DNA from: Streptomyces sp. NRRL S-455
GTDB lineage: Bacteria > Actinomycetota > Actinomycetes > Streptomycetales > Streptomycetaceae
Direction: 5' to 3'
Assembly: GCF_000717875.1 (NCBI RefSeq)
Contig: NZ_JOCT01000005.1
Span: 182,863-246,862 of the forward strand
DNA length: 64,000 nt
A program made the translations under genes and the position numbers. The notes under the pieces were generated by a model. It was not told the DNA's origin, did no database searches, and saw nothing but the letters and a program-made list of their open reading frames with translations. The first letter of the stretch is position 1. Every line of letters begins with the position of its first letter. Of this stretch, positions 54,232 through 62,292 are shown piece by piece.

Positions 54232-55839
54232 GTGGACCCGGTGATCATCGTCGGAGCGGGGCCCGTCGGGCTCACGCTCGCTCTGGCACTTGCTCGTCAG
54301 GAGGTGCCGTGCGTCGTCCTCGACGAGGGGCCGGGCAAGGACGAACCTCGTGCGTCGCGCACCGTCGTCCTGCGTGAGGACACCGCCGCCCTCATGGAAC
54401 GGCTGACCGGTGTGCCCCTGGACCGGGTCGGTGCCCAGTGGGCCGGATGGCGGTCGGTCCGGCGCAAACAGGTGATGCGCGAGGTCTTCTTCGACGGCAC
54501 CGAGCCGATCCCGCTGCACATCGCCCAGCACGTCCTGACCGACGCCCTGCGGGCGGCCCTCTCGGGCGAACGGCTCGTCAAGGTCGCGGTGGAGAGCCGC
54601 CTGGACGGCATCGAACAGGAGTCCTCGGGAGTCACGGCCCACACGCGCGGCCCCAAGGGCACCTGGTGGCGCGGCAGTTACCTGGTCGGCTGCGACGGCC
54701 CCCGCTCGACCGTGCGCAAGCTCCAGGACATCCGCTTCCCGGGCCGTACGGCGGTGGAACGTCACGCCGTCGCCGCCCTGCGCACGGAACTCCCCTGGCC
54801 CGACGAGGCGTTGCTGCACCGCATGCCGCCGTGGCGCATGTCGGGCCCGTCGGCCGGTGAGGTCACCGCGCGCCCGCTGCCGGACGGCGTCTGGCGCCTG
54901 GACTGGCTGCTGCCGCCCGGCAAGGACCTGGTCACGCCCGAGCTGCTGCTGACCCGCATCCGGGAGACCCTGGCCGGCTGGGCGGGCGGCACGGCCCCGC
55001 CGTACGAGCTGCTGGACACCGGCGTCCACACGGTCCACCACCGTCTGGCCCGCCGCTGGCGCGCCGACCGCGTCTTCCTCGCCGGGGACGCCGCGCACCT
55101 CCTCGGTGCCCTGGGCACGCACGGGCTGGACGAGGGCCTGCGGGACGCCGACAACCTCGCCTGGAAGCTGGCGCTGGCGTGGCATCACGGGCCGCACGAG
55201 GAGCTCCTCGACAGCTACCAGGCCGAGCGGCGCGCCGTCGTCGCCGCCCGGCTGCGTGCCGCCGACCAGGCGTTGCCGTTGCTGCGCGGCGGCGGGGGAC
55301 TGCGCTCCTACGTTCCCGGCTCGGCCCGTGGGCACGACTCTCTCCTCACGGACGGTCACTTGGGGTACGGCCAGCTCGGCGCGCCGGGGGCGTACGCCGA
55401 CTCGCCGCTCGCGCCCGGGAAGCTCGAAGGGGAGGTCCCCGTCGACACACCGCCCGGAGCGCCGGTCGCCGATGTGACGGTGACCGCGGAGGACGGAACG
55501 TTCGTACAGCTGAGGGACCGGCTCGGCCGGGGCTCGCTGCTCGTGGTGCTGATCGCGCCGGGCACGGGGGTGTGGGAGCGCAGGCACTGGGTCAGTGCCG
55601 GCATCATGCCCCGGCTCGCGGCCGCGGTTTCGGCACTGCCGCACCCCGCCGAGCTGCTGGTCGCCGAGAGCTACCCGGGCGCACCCGCGCACACGGTGCT
55701 TCTGGTGCGCCCCGACGGGCACCTTGTCACCGCGCTGAGCGGAGTGCGGCCGGCCGACCTGTACGCGGCGGCGGAGGCGACGGTGGGCGGACCGGTGAAG
55801 GCGCAGGCCGAGGCCGGTGCTTCGGCGGGCTCTCACTGA
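54232..55839 (+). CDS. FAD-dependent monooxygenase (PheA/TetX-type)
   Basis: 535 residues. N-terminal FAD dinucleotide motif (VIIVGAGPVGLTLALALARQ), the DG motif YLVGCDGPRSTVRK and the GD motif FLAGDAAHLLGALGTHGLDEGLRDADNLAWKL. The GD region departs from the usual PPxGGxGxNxG sequence by loss of the Pro and Asn residues, which may change the active site. The C-terminal thioredoxin-like domain of phenol hydroxylase relatives is present (DGTFVQLRDRLGRGSLLVVLIAPG). No biosynthetic neighbours suggest a substrate. GTG (MDPVIIVG) was chosen; 33 in-frame residues upstream look unconserved. Confidence 0.85.
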   Translation: MDPVIIVGAGPVGLTLALALARQEVPCVVLDEGPGKDEPRASRTVVLREDTAALMERLTGVPLDRVGAQWAGWRSVRRKQVMREVFFDGTEPIPLHIAQHVLTDALRAALSGERLVKVAVESRLDGIEQESSGVTAHTRGPKGTWWRGSYLVGCDGPRSTVRKLQDIRFPGRTAVERHAVAALRTELPWPDEALLHRMPPWRMSGPSAGEVTARPLPDGVWRLDWLLPPGKDLVTPELLLTRIRETLAGWAGGTAPPYELLDTGVHTVHHRLARRWRADRVFLAGDAAHLLGALGTHGLDEGLRDADNLAWKLALAWHHGPHEELLDSYQAERRAVVAARLRAADQALPLLRGGGGLRSYVPGSARGHDSLLTDGHLGYGQLGAPGAYADSPLAPGKLEGEVPVDTPPGAPVADVTVTAEDGTFVQLRDRLGRGSLLVVLIAPGTGVWERRHWVSAGIMPRLAAAVSALPHPAELLVAESYPGAPAHTVLLVRPDGHLVTALSGVRPADLYAAAEATVGGPVKAQAEAGASAGSH

Positions 55840-55966
55840 CGCGGGCGTCCTGGACCGACGTGACCACTGTCACTGTGCGTCCGCATGGTGACAATGAGTT
55901 GACCGGTCCGGATGCTCATGGTGTACTCCGGTGCGTGACCGACACCTGTGTGCGCCTGTGGCGGAG

Positions 55967-55980
55967 GGTCCATATGGACC
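55967..55980. repeat. 14-bp palindrome over the leader-peptide start codon
   Basis: GGTCCATATGGACC is a perfect 14-bp palindrome. The leader peptide's ATG is in its centre and GGAGG of its ribosome binding site overlaps the left edge, so a protein bound to DNA or RNA folding here would affect leader expression. Confidence 0.7.
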
Positions 55981-56021
55981 TCCTCCGCTATGCGGGCTGC
56001 GTGTGTCGCCCGTCCTGCTGA
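55974..56021 (+). CDS. Cys-rich 15-residue leader peptide of the cysteine dioxygenase operon
   Basis: ATG with GGAGG 6 nt upstream encodes MDLLRYAGCVCRPSC and stops. Three of 15 residues are Cys, including the last codon before the stop. Such short Cys-rich upstream frames precede sulfur-metabolism genes in actinobacteria, and in mycobacteria Cys-codon leader peptides mediate cysteine-responsive attenuation (known principle; I infer it for this peptide). Downstream, before the dioxygenase start, lie a hairpin (56076-56092) and a tandem repeat carrying the ribosome binding site. Low charge-tRNA-Cys would stall ribosomes at codons 9, 11 or 15. Confidence 0.75.
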   Translation: MDLLRYAGCVCRPSC

Positions 56022-56075
56022 CTTCGCATTCTTCCTTCCTTCAGTGCGCGCGCCGCGTTCTCTCTGCCGCGGCTG

Positions 56076-56115
56076 TCGCGACTGCCTCGCGAACCCTCCT
56101 CAGGACCCTCAGGAC
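56076..56115 (+). promoter_or_regulatory. Hairpin and tandem SD-like repeat upstream of cysteine dioxygenase
   Basis: TCGCGA-CTGCC-TCGCGA (56076-56092) can fold into a hairpin. CCTCAGGAC is then repeated perfectly in tandem (56098-56106 and 56107-56115); each copy holds AGGA, and the second is correctly spaced from the GTG start. Alternative pairing of the two copies could hide or expose the start. Confidence 0.55.
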
Positions 56116-56122
56116 GGCACCC

Positions 56123-56686
56123 GTGTCTGTATCCCGTTCGGCATCCCTCGCCGCATCCCCTTCCCTCTCCCCCTCCGTCCCCTCCGCCGGCTCTGCGCCA
56201 ACCCGGACAGACCTCTTCGACTTCGTGCGGCGTACGGCAGCCGACACGGAGCTGATCGCGTCGCTGCCTCTCGACCCTGAAGGCCGCACCTGGGTGCGGC
56301 TGGACGGGCCAGGCGGCAGCGAGGCCTGGTTGATCGGCTGGCCACCCGGCACGGGAACCGGCTGGCACGACCACGCCGACTCCGTCGGCGCCTTTCTGAC
56401 CGCTGAGGGTGAGCTCACGGAGAACTCGCTCGCCGCGCGGCTGCCCACCGACGGCTGGAAGACCCTCGAACTCTCCGACGGTGTCGACCGGCATCGCCGG
56501 CTGGCCGCCGGGCAGGGCCGCGCTTTCGGCCGGCACCACGTCCACGAGGTGCTCAACGAGTCCCCCGACCGGCACGCGATCTCCGTGCACGCCTACTACC
56601 CGCCCCTTCCGCGGATCCGCCGCTACAGCCGCAGCGGGCCGATCCTGCGACTCGAGCAGGTGGAGCGGCCGGAGGACTGGCAGTGA
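56123..56686 (+). CDS. Cysteine dioxygenase
   Basis: 187 residues. It oxidises cysteine to cysteine sulfinate using non-haem iron. The cupin metal site is WHDHADSVGAF (His82, His84) with a third His in GRHHVHEV (139-141). The N-terminal 28 residues are Ser/Pro-rich. GTG start with AGGA 8 nt upstream. Its stop overlaps the rhodanese start (GTGA), so the two are translationally coupled. A Cys-rich leader peptide precedes it. Confidence 0.88.
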   Translation: MSVSRSASLAASPSLSPSVPSAGSAPTRTDLFDFVRRTAADTELIASLPLDPEGRTWVRLDGPGGSEAWLIGWPPGTGTGWHDHADSVGAFLTAEGELTENSLAARLPTDGWKTLELSDGVDRHRRLAAGQGRAFGRHHVHEVLNESPDRHAISVHAYYPPLPRIRRYSRSGPILRLEQVERPEDWQ

Positions 56687-57102
56687 GTGACAGTGGTCAG
56701 CAGGTGAGTTCCGACGTCCTGCCCCCCGTCGGTATCGACGAGTTGCTGGAGCGTGTGCGCGCGAGCTATGAACGGATCGAGCCGCGGCAGGCGTACGAGG
56801 CCGCCCGGGCAGGTGACGCGCTGCTGGTGGACATCCGCTACGCGGCGCTGCGTGAACGGGACGGCCTGATCCCCGGTGCCCTCGTCGTCGAGCGCAACGA
56901 ACTGGAGTGGCGTCTCGACCCGCAGGGCAGCCATCGCCTGCCGGAGGCCGTGAGTCACGCCCTACGCGTCATCGTGATCTGCAACGAGGGATACGCCTCC
57001 AGTCTGGCGGTCCAGTCCCTGCGCCAGTTGGGACTGCACCGCGCCACCGATCTGGTCGGCGGCTTCCAGGCCTGGCGAGGGGCGGGGCTTCCGGTGGTGT
57101 GA
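56683..57102 (+). CDS. Rhodanese-like sulfurtransferase
   Basis: 139 residues. Single rhodanese domain; catalytic loop CNEGYAS with Cys100, preceded by the HALRVIVI strand. It transfers or senses sulfane sulfur, and fits metabolism of cysteine-derived sulfur with the dioxygenase it overlaps by four bases. The catalytic loop has six residues after Cys, typical of sulfurtransferases rather than Cdc25 phosphatases. Confidence 0.88.
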   Translation: MSDSGQQVSSDVLPPVGIDELLERVRASYERIEPRQAYEAARAGDALLVDIRYAALRERDGLIPGALVVERNELEWRLDPQGSHRLPEAVSHALRVIVICNEGYASSLAVQSLRQLGLHRATDLVGGFQAWRGAGLPVV

Positions 57103-57139
57103 GCCGGAGCCCCGAGCGGTGAGCCGGTCGGCTGCCGAC

Positions 57140-57985
57140 TCAGAATCCCTCGTCCGCGAGAAACTCCGTGTCCTCGCCCTCTTCCTCCAACGCCTGCCTC
57201 ACCACACGCAGCGCCATGCCCTCGGGGTAGCCCTTGCGGGCGAGCATGCCCGCAAGGCGGCGGAGCCGCTTGTCGCGGTCGAGCCCGCGGGTGGCACGGA
57301 GCTTCCGGTCGACGAGTTCCCGCGCGGTCGCCTCCTCCTGCTCGGAGTCGAGCTGGGAGACGGCCGCGTCGATCAGCGTGGAGTCGACGCCCTTGGTCCG
57401 CAGTTCCCGGGCGAGCGCACGACGGGCCAGGCCTCGGCCGTGGTGACGGGACTCCACCCAGGCGTCGGCGAAGGCGCTGTCGTTGATGAGGCCGACATCC
57501 TCGAACCGCGACAGCACCTCCTCGGCGGCGTCGTCCGGGATCTGCCGCTTGCGCAGGGCGTCGGCGAGTTGTTTGCGGGTCCGCGGGGTCCCGGTGAGCA
57601 GGCGCAGGCAGATCGCCCGAGCCTGCTCGACCGGGTCCCCTGGAGGCTCCCCCTGCTCGGCCCTCGACGAGGTAAGGGCACCTCCGTCTTCGGTCATCAC
57701 CTCACCGAAGCCACGCCGGCGACGCCCACGTCCACGCCGCCCCTCGGGCGTCCCGCCGTCACGCGAGCCGCCCCTGGACGATCTGCCTCCACGTGAGCCC
57801 ACGCCGGATGAGCCACCGTCCTCGGAGCCGCCCCCGTACGCCCCGTCACCCCCGAACAGCCGGTCGTCGTCCCCGTGAAGGTCCTCCCCGTCCACGGCCG
57901 AGCCCGTGTCGCCTCCGGTGCCCCTCCCCCGTGGGACACCGGAGGCGGCGTACTCGTACTCCGCCCAGTCGGTTCGCCGTGTCAC
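57140..57985 (-). CDS. recX: RecA regulator RecX with a Gly/Arg-rich N-terminal extension
   Basis: 281 residues, against 150-170 for typical RecX. The N-terminal 110 residues are Gly/Ser/Arg-rich (SRGGRSSRGGSRDGG, GRRGRGRRRRG). RecX repeats then follow (ARAICLRLLTGTPRTRKQLADALRKRQIPDDAAEEVLSRFEDVGLINDSAFADAWVESR). RecX modulates RecA filaments. GTG start 2 bp after the recA stop, coupled as in other Streptomyces. Confidence 0.93.
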   Translation of the reverse strand: MTRRTDWAEYEYAASGVPRGRGTGGDTGSAVDGEDLHGDDDRLFGGDGAYGGGSEDGGSSGVGSRGGRSSRGGSRDGGTPEGRRGRGRRRRGFGEVMTEDGGALTSSRAEQGEPPGDPVEQARAICLRLLTGTPRTRKQLADALRKRQIPDDAAEEVLSRFEDVGLINDSAFADAWVESRHHGRGLARRALARELRTKGVDSTLIDAAVSQLDSEQEEATARELVDRKLRATRGLDRDKRLRRLAGMLARKGYPEGMALRVVRQALEEEGEDTEFLADEGF

Positions 57986-57987
57986 GG

Positions 57988-59112
57988 TCAGCTCTTGGCT
58001 GCGGCGGCCTTGGACTTGCTGCTCTTGGCCGCCGCCGGGGCAGGCACCGCCGCCGCGTCGGCCGGTGCCGGGGAGACCGCGGCGTCCGCGCCCGGCTCGG
58101 CAACCGCCTCCTCGGGACGCACACCGACGCCCAGCTTCTCCTTGATCTTCTTCTCGATCTCGTTGGCCAGGTCAGGGTTGTCCTTCAGGAAGTTGCGCGC
58201 GTTCTCCTTGCCCTGGCCGAGCTGGTCGCCCTCGTACGTGTACCAGGCTCCGGCCTTGCGGACGAAGCCGTGCTCCACGCCCATGTCGATCAGACCGCCC
58301 TCGCGGCTGATGCCCTGGCCGTAGAGGATGTCGAACTCGGCCTGCTTGAAGGGCGGCGCGACCTTGTTCTTGACGACCTTGCAGCGGGTGCGGTTACCGA
58401 CCGCCTCCGTGCCGTCCTTCAGGGTCTCGATGCGGCGGATGTCGATGCGCACCGAGGCGTAGAACTTCAGCGCCCGGCCACCGGTGGTGGTCTCGGGGGA
58501 GCCGAACATCACGCCGATCTTCTCGCGGAGCTGGTTGATGAAGATCGCGGTGGTCTTGGACTGGTTGAGCGCGCTGGTGATCTTCCGCAGGGCCTGGCTC
58601 ATCAGGCGGGCCTGCAGACCCACGTGGCTGTCGCCCATCTCGCCTTCGATCTCCGCGCGCGGGACGAGCGCGGCGACGGAGTCGATGACGATGAGGTCGA
58701 GGGCTCCGGAGCGGACCAGCATGTCCACGATCTCCAGGGCCTGCTCGCCGTTGTCCGGCTGGGAGAGGATGAGGTTGTCGATGTCGACGCCGAGCTTCTT
58801 CGCGTACTCGGGGTCGAGCGCGTGCTCCGCGTCGACGAAGGCGACCTGGCCACCGGCCTTCTGGGCGTTCGCCACCGCGTGCAGGGTCAGGGTGGTCTTA
58901 CCGGAGGACTCCGGTCCGTAGATCTCCACGACACGGCCGCGGGGCAGGCCGCCCACGCCGAGCGCCACGTCGAGGGCGGTGGACCCGGTCGAGATGACCT
59001 CGATGGGCTCCTTGGTCCGGTCGCCCATGCGCATGACCGCGCCCTTGCCGAATTGCCGTTCAATCTGTGCGAGCGCGGCATCCAGGGCCTTCTCGCGGTC
59101 GGTTCCTGCCAT
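57988..59112 (-). CDS. recA: Recombinase RecA
   Basis: 374 residues. Walker [10 protein letters not shown] (66-74), Walker [27 protein letters not shown] and the L2 loop [22 protein letters not shown]. Pairs homologous DNA and drives LexA self-cleavage. The C-terminus is Ala/Lys/Ser-rich, as in other Streptomyces. [13 protein letters not shown] was chosen; 27 upstream residues are not conserved. A LexA-type box and a consensus DnaA box are upstream. Confidence 0.98.
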   Translation of the reverse strand: MAGTDREKALDAALAQIERQFGKGAVMRMGDRTKEPIEVISTGSTALDVALGVGGLPRGRVVEIYGPESSGKTTLTLHAVANAQKAGGQVAFVDAEHALDPEYAKKLGVDIDNLILSQPDNGEQALEIVDMLVRSGALDLIVIDSVAALVPRAEIEGEMGDSHVGLQARLMSQALRKITSALNQSKTTAIFINQLREKIGVMFGSPETTTGGRALKFYASVRIDIRRIETLKDGTEAVGNRTRCKVVKNKVAPPFKQAEFDILYGQGISREGGLIDMGVEHGFVRKAGAWYTYEGDQLGQGKENARNFLKDNPDLANEIEKKIKEKLGVGVRPEEAVAEPGADAAVSPAPADAAAVPAPAAAKSSKSKAAAAKS

Positions 59113-59201
59113 GGGTTCCACCCGATTTGCTTGAGTCGATCGCTTCACGTCAAAGACGCTAACGCCTGCCACTGACAATGCGCCCCGACGCACGTCCGGC
59201 C

Positions 59202-59210
59202 TGTGGATAA
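59202..59210 (-). promoter_or_regulatory. Consensus DnaA box upstream of recA
   Basis: TGTGGATAA is the reverse complement of TTATCCACA, a perfect DnaA box, about 90 nt upstream of the recA start. Confidence 0.5.
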
Positions 59211-59276
59211 CTCGGGCACCTCTCTACCCAAACTATGTCAAAGTGCCCGCCGTTGAGCCCGACCGGAGGCTCAATA

Positions 59277-59290
59277 AGAATGGATGTTCG
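59277..59290 (-). promoter_or_regulatory. LexA-type SOS box of recA
   Basis: On the minus strand CGAACATCCATTCT matches the imperfect LexA box I recall for Streptomyces lividans recA (GAACATCCATTCT). It lies about 165 nt upstream of recA. Compared with the lexA box it is weaker, with mismatches in the right half, which would allow partial basal expression. Confidence 0.8.
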
Positions 59291-59397
59291 ATTTTCGTGT
59301 CAAGCGCGCCACGGGACACACGTGCGGGCCCGCTGTCGCCCCTGATGCGCCGGCCATGGCCGACAGCCGGGACCGTGTGTTCCGCTCGGCGACGAGA

Positions 59398-60669
59398 TCA
59401 GGAGGTGGCCTGCCCGGGCCCTTCGCCCTCGGACTTCTCCGCCCCCGGTCGCCGTGCCCACAGCTGCCTCGCGCGCGTGACCAGGCTCGGCCCCTCCCCC
59501 CGGCGGCGGTGGCCGTGCACCCGGGGGTCGTCCGTGACGTCGTACCGCTTCACGTACGCCCCCAGGAAGGCCTGCAGCGTGGCGACGGCGGGGATGGCGA
59601 TCAGTGCTCCGACCGCACCGAGCAGCGCGGTGCCCGCGATGACCGAGCCGAAGGCGACCGCGGGGTGGATGTCGACGGTCTTGGAGGTCAGCTTGGGCTG
59701 GAGCACGTAGTTCTCGAACTGCTGGTAGATCACCACGAAGATCAGCACCCACAGCGCGTACCAGGGGTCCACGGTGAACGCGATCAGCATGGGCAGCGCG
59801 CCCGCGAGGTACGTGCCGATGGTGGGGATGAACTGCGACACCAGCCCCACCCACACGGCGAGCACGGGCGCGTAGGGCACGTCCAGCGCCTGCAGCAGGA
59901 CGAAGTGGGCCGCCCCGGAGATCAGGGCCATCAGACCGCGGGAGTAGAGGTAGCCGCCGGTCTTGTTCACGGCTATCTCCCAGGCGCGCAGCACCTCCGC
60001 CTGCCGTGCGGGCGGCAGGAGGGAACAGACCGTGCGGCGCAGTCGCGGGCCGTCGGCGGCGAAGTAGAACGAGAACAGCGCGATCGTCAGCAGCTGGAAG
60101 AGACCCCCGATGACCTGGGCGGACACGTCCAGGACACCCGTGGCGCTGTTCTGCACGTAGTTGCGCAGCCAGTCGGAGCGGAGCAGGCCCTCCTGGATGT
60201 CCACGCGCTTCAGGTCGGTCTTGAAGTGTGTGTTGACCCAGTGGATGACGGAGTCGAGGTACTCCGGGAAGCCCTCGATCATCTTGACGATCTGGTCCGC
60301 GAGGATGGAACCGAGCAGCGTCACGAAACCCGCCGACACGACGATCACGCCGATGAAGACCACGAACGTGGCCAGCCCCCTGCGGATGCCGCGCGAGGCC
60401 ATCCAGCTCACCGCCGGTTCGATGGCGAGAGCCAGGAAGAACGCGATGAGAATGTTGATCAGCAGGCCGGTGAGCTGGTGGAAGGCCCAACTGCCCAGCT
60501 GGAACACGGCGACCAGGGCGAGGGCGAGCACCATGGCGCGCGGCAGCCAGCGCGGCATACGGCCGTTCGGGCCGACGGCCGTCCCGCCCCCTGAGGGCGG
60601 CATGGGCGGCGTCGTACCGAACGGGGAGGACTGCTGGGCTTGCTGCCCGGTCTCGTCAGTGGGTGCCAC
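59398..60669 (-). CDS. AI-2E family permease (PF01594, YhhT/TqsA-like)
   Basis: 423 residues from GTG giving MAPTDETGQQ. After a Gln/Ser/Pro-rich start come about seven helices. The conserved family core is VPYAPVLAVWVGLVSQFIPTIGTYLAGALPMLIAF … QQFENYVLQPKLTSKTVDIHPAVAFGSVIAGTALLGAVGALIAIPAVATLQAFL. The family includes quorum-signal exporters and Na+/Li+ antiporters; the substrate here is unknown. Upstream GTG (60726) is a less likely start. Upstream of recA on the same strand. Confidence 0.88.
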   Translation of the reverse strand: MAPTDETGQQAQQSSPFGTTPPMPPSGGGTAVGPNGRMPRWLPRAMVLALALVAVFQLGSWAFHQLTGLLINILIAFFLALAIEPAVSWMASRGIRRGLATFVVFIGVIVVSAGFVTLLGSILADQIVKMIEGFPEYLDSVIHWVNTHFKTDLKRVDIQEGLLRSDWLRNYVQNSATGVLDVSAQVIGGLFQLLTIALFSFYFAADGPRLRRTVCSLLPPARQAEVLRAWEIAVNKTGGYLYSRGLMALISGAAHFVLLQALDVPYAPVLAVWVGLVSQFIPTIGTYLAGALPMLIAFTVDPWYALWVLIFVVIYQQFENYVLQPKLTSKTVDIHPAVAFGSVIAGTALLGAVGALIAIPAVATLQAFLGAYVKRYDVTDDPRVHGHRRRGEGPSLVTRARQLWARRPGAEKSEGEGPGQATS

Positions 60670-60764
60670 GGACCAAGTCTCACCCACACGGCCTAAAACC
60701 GTCTGCCCGCCTGCGATCTTCGTCACCAGGCAGTCAGCGGCCAGTCAGCGGTCTCCACGAACGG

Positions 60765-60959
60765 TCAACGCTTCTCCCGCGGCACGTCCATCACCGCGCA
60801 CACCACGTGCCAGACCTCCTTGGCGTCCCAGCCCGCCTCGAGCGCCTCGTGCACCGTGCGCCCGCCGAGTTCCGACATCACATGGTCGCGCGCGAAGGTG
60901 TCGGCGTAGCCCGGACCGAAGTGTTCCGCCATCCGCTGCCAGAAGACCGTCAACCGCAT
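60765..60959 (-). CDS. DUF3046 protein (64 aa)
   Basis: Short actinobacterial family often encoded near recA. RLTVFWQRMAEHFGPGYADTFARDHVMSELGGRTVHEALEAGWDAKEVWHVVCAVMDVP contains the whole domain. Function is unknown. ATG MRLTVFWQRM. Confidence 0.85.
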   Translation of the reverse strand: MRLTVFWQRMAEHFGPGYADTFARDHVMSELGGRTVHEALEAGWDAKEVWHVVCAVMDVPREKR

Positions 60960-61038
60960 GCATCCAGTATCCCGCCCCTGGGGTGGGCCTGAGCCGGGAC
61001 CGCCTGTCGGCACCGCTTTCCGCCCTACGGTCTGACCC

Positions 61039-61980
61039 ATGGCCGCAACAGGAGCTTCCGCACTCCCCCCGACGCCCCCGCCGGACAGCACCGTCACGCG
61101 CGCGGAGCGGTTCGTCTGGCTCACCGCGCGCGTGCTCGAGCAGCGCCTCTTCGCCCACCAGTTCCGGGGCGGCGCCCCGGACCCGGTGGAGACCGCTCTG
61201 GACGCCTACCGCAACGAGGACGGTGGGTACGGCCACGCGCTGGAGCCCGATCTGCGCGGCCCGGTCAGCCAGCCGCTGCACACCGCGCACGCCCTGGGCG
61301 TCCTCGACGCGGTGGGCCGCTGCGCCGGCCAGCGCGTGGAACGCGTGTGCCGCTACCTGACGTCGGTCTCCACGGCGGACGGCGCCCTTCCGGCGATCCA
61401 TCCGAGCCAGCGCGGCTTCCCGACGGCCCCCTTCGTGCCCGTCGTGGACGACCCGCCCAGCGCCCTCCTGGCCACCGGGCCGGTGGTGGGACTGCTCAAC
61501 CGCAACGAGGTGTGGCACGCCTGGCTGTTCCGGGCCACGGACTTCTGCTGGCAGGCGGTCGAGTCCCTGGAGGAGTCCCACCCGTACGAGATCGAGGCCG
61601 CCGTGGCCTTCCTGGACTCCGCCCCCGACCGCCCACGGGCCCAGGCGGCCGCCGACCGTCTGGGCCGCCTGGTACGCGCCCATCGTCTCGCGGCCGACCC
61701 CGACGACCTGGACGCGTACCCGGTCTCACCCGGCTACGCCCCGGGCGAGCACCACTTCCCGCACGACTACGCGAGGACGCCGCACTCGCTCGCTCGCTCA
61801 TGGTTCACGGACGACGAGATGGCCCGCTCACTGGATCACCTCGCGTCCGAGCAGCAGGAGGACGGCGGCTGGCCCGTACGCTGGCGCCACTGGGCCCCGG
61901 CACCCACCATGGAGGCCCGCCCCTTGGTGACGATCGAGGCCCTGCGAACGCTCCGGTCCTACGGCCGCCCCGTCAGCTGA
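61039..61980 (+). CDS. Prenyltransferase/terpene-cyclase-like repeat protein
   Basis: 313 residues. The alpha-toroid pattern is seen in RNEDGGYGHALEPDLRGPVSQPLHTAHALGVLDAVG and the C-terminal EQQEDGGWPVRWRHWAPAPTMEARPLVTIEALRTLRSYG, with QxxDGGW motifs as in squalene/oxidosqualene-cyclase repeats. The DxDD acid motif of active cyclases is absent, so it may bind rather than cyclise an isoprenoid or be a glycan-related enzyme. Its stop abuts that of azlD. Confidence 0.72.
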   Translation: MAATGASALPPTPPPDSTVTRAERFVWLTARVLEQRLFAHQFRGGAPDPVETALDAYRNEDGGYGHALEPDLRGPVSQPLHTAHALGVLDAVGRCAGQRVERVCRYLTSVSTADGALPAIHPSQRGFPTAPFVPVVDDPPSALLATGPVVGLLNRNEVWHAWLFRATDFCWQAVESLEESHPYEIEAAVAFLDSAPDRPRAQAAADRLGRLVRAHRLAADPDDLDAYPVSPGYAPGEHHFPHDYARTPHSLARSWFTDDEMARSLDHLASEQQEDGGWPVRWRHWAPAPTMEARPLVTIEALRTLRSYGRPVS

Positions 61981-62292
61981 TCACCCGGCCCCCATGGCGC
62001 GCACCCCCGCGGTCACCAGCACGGCCGCCGCGACGACGAGCAGGAACGGCGCCCGCAGCACCAGCGCCACGGCCGCTGCCCCGAGCCCGGCGGCCCGCGC
62101 GTCGAGCACCAGCGTCTGCCCGTCGGCGAAGGTCTGCTGGGCGGTGAGGGCCGCCAGCAGCGCGACGGGCAGCAGGGCGGCAAGCCGCTTGACGACAGGC
62201 CGCTCGAGAGCCCCCGCGGGCACCAGCAACCCGGCCAGCTTGACGGCGTAACACCCGAGGACGGTGACACCGATCGCGATCCAGACGTTCAC
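61981..62292 (-). CDS. azlD: Branched-chain amino-acid exporter subunit AzlD-like
   Basis: 103 residues, four hydrophobic helices (WIAIGVTVLGCYAVKLAGLLVP; LAALLPVALLAALTAQQTF; LVVAAAVLVTAGVRAMG). GTG start overlaps the azlC stop (GTGA). AzlCD/BrnFE exports branched-chain amino acids. Confidence 0.85.
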   Translation of the reverse strand: MNVWIAIGVTVLGCYAVKLAGLLVPAGALERPVVKRLAALLPVALLAALTAQQTFADGQTLVLDARAAGLGAAAVALVLRAPFLLVVAAAVLVTAGVRAMGAG

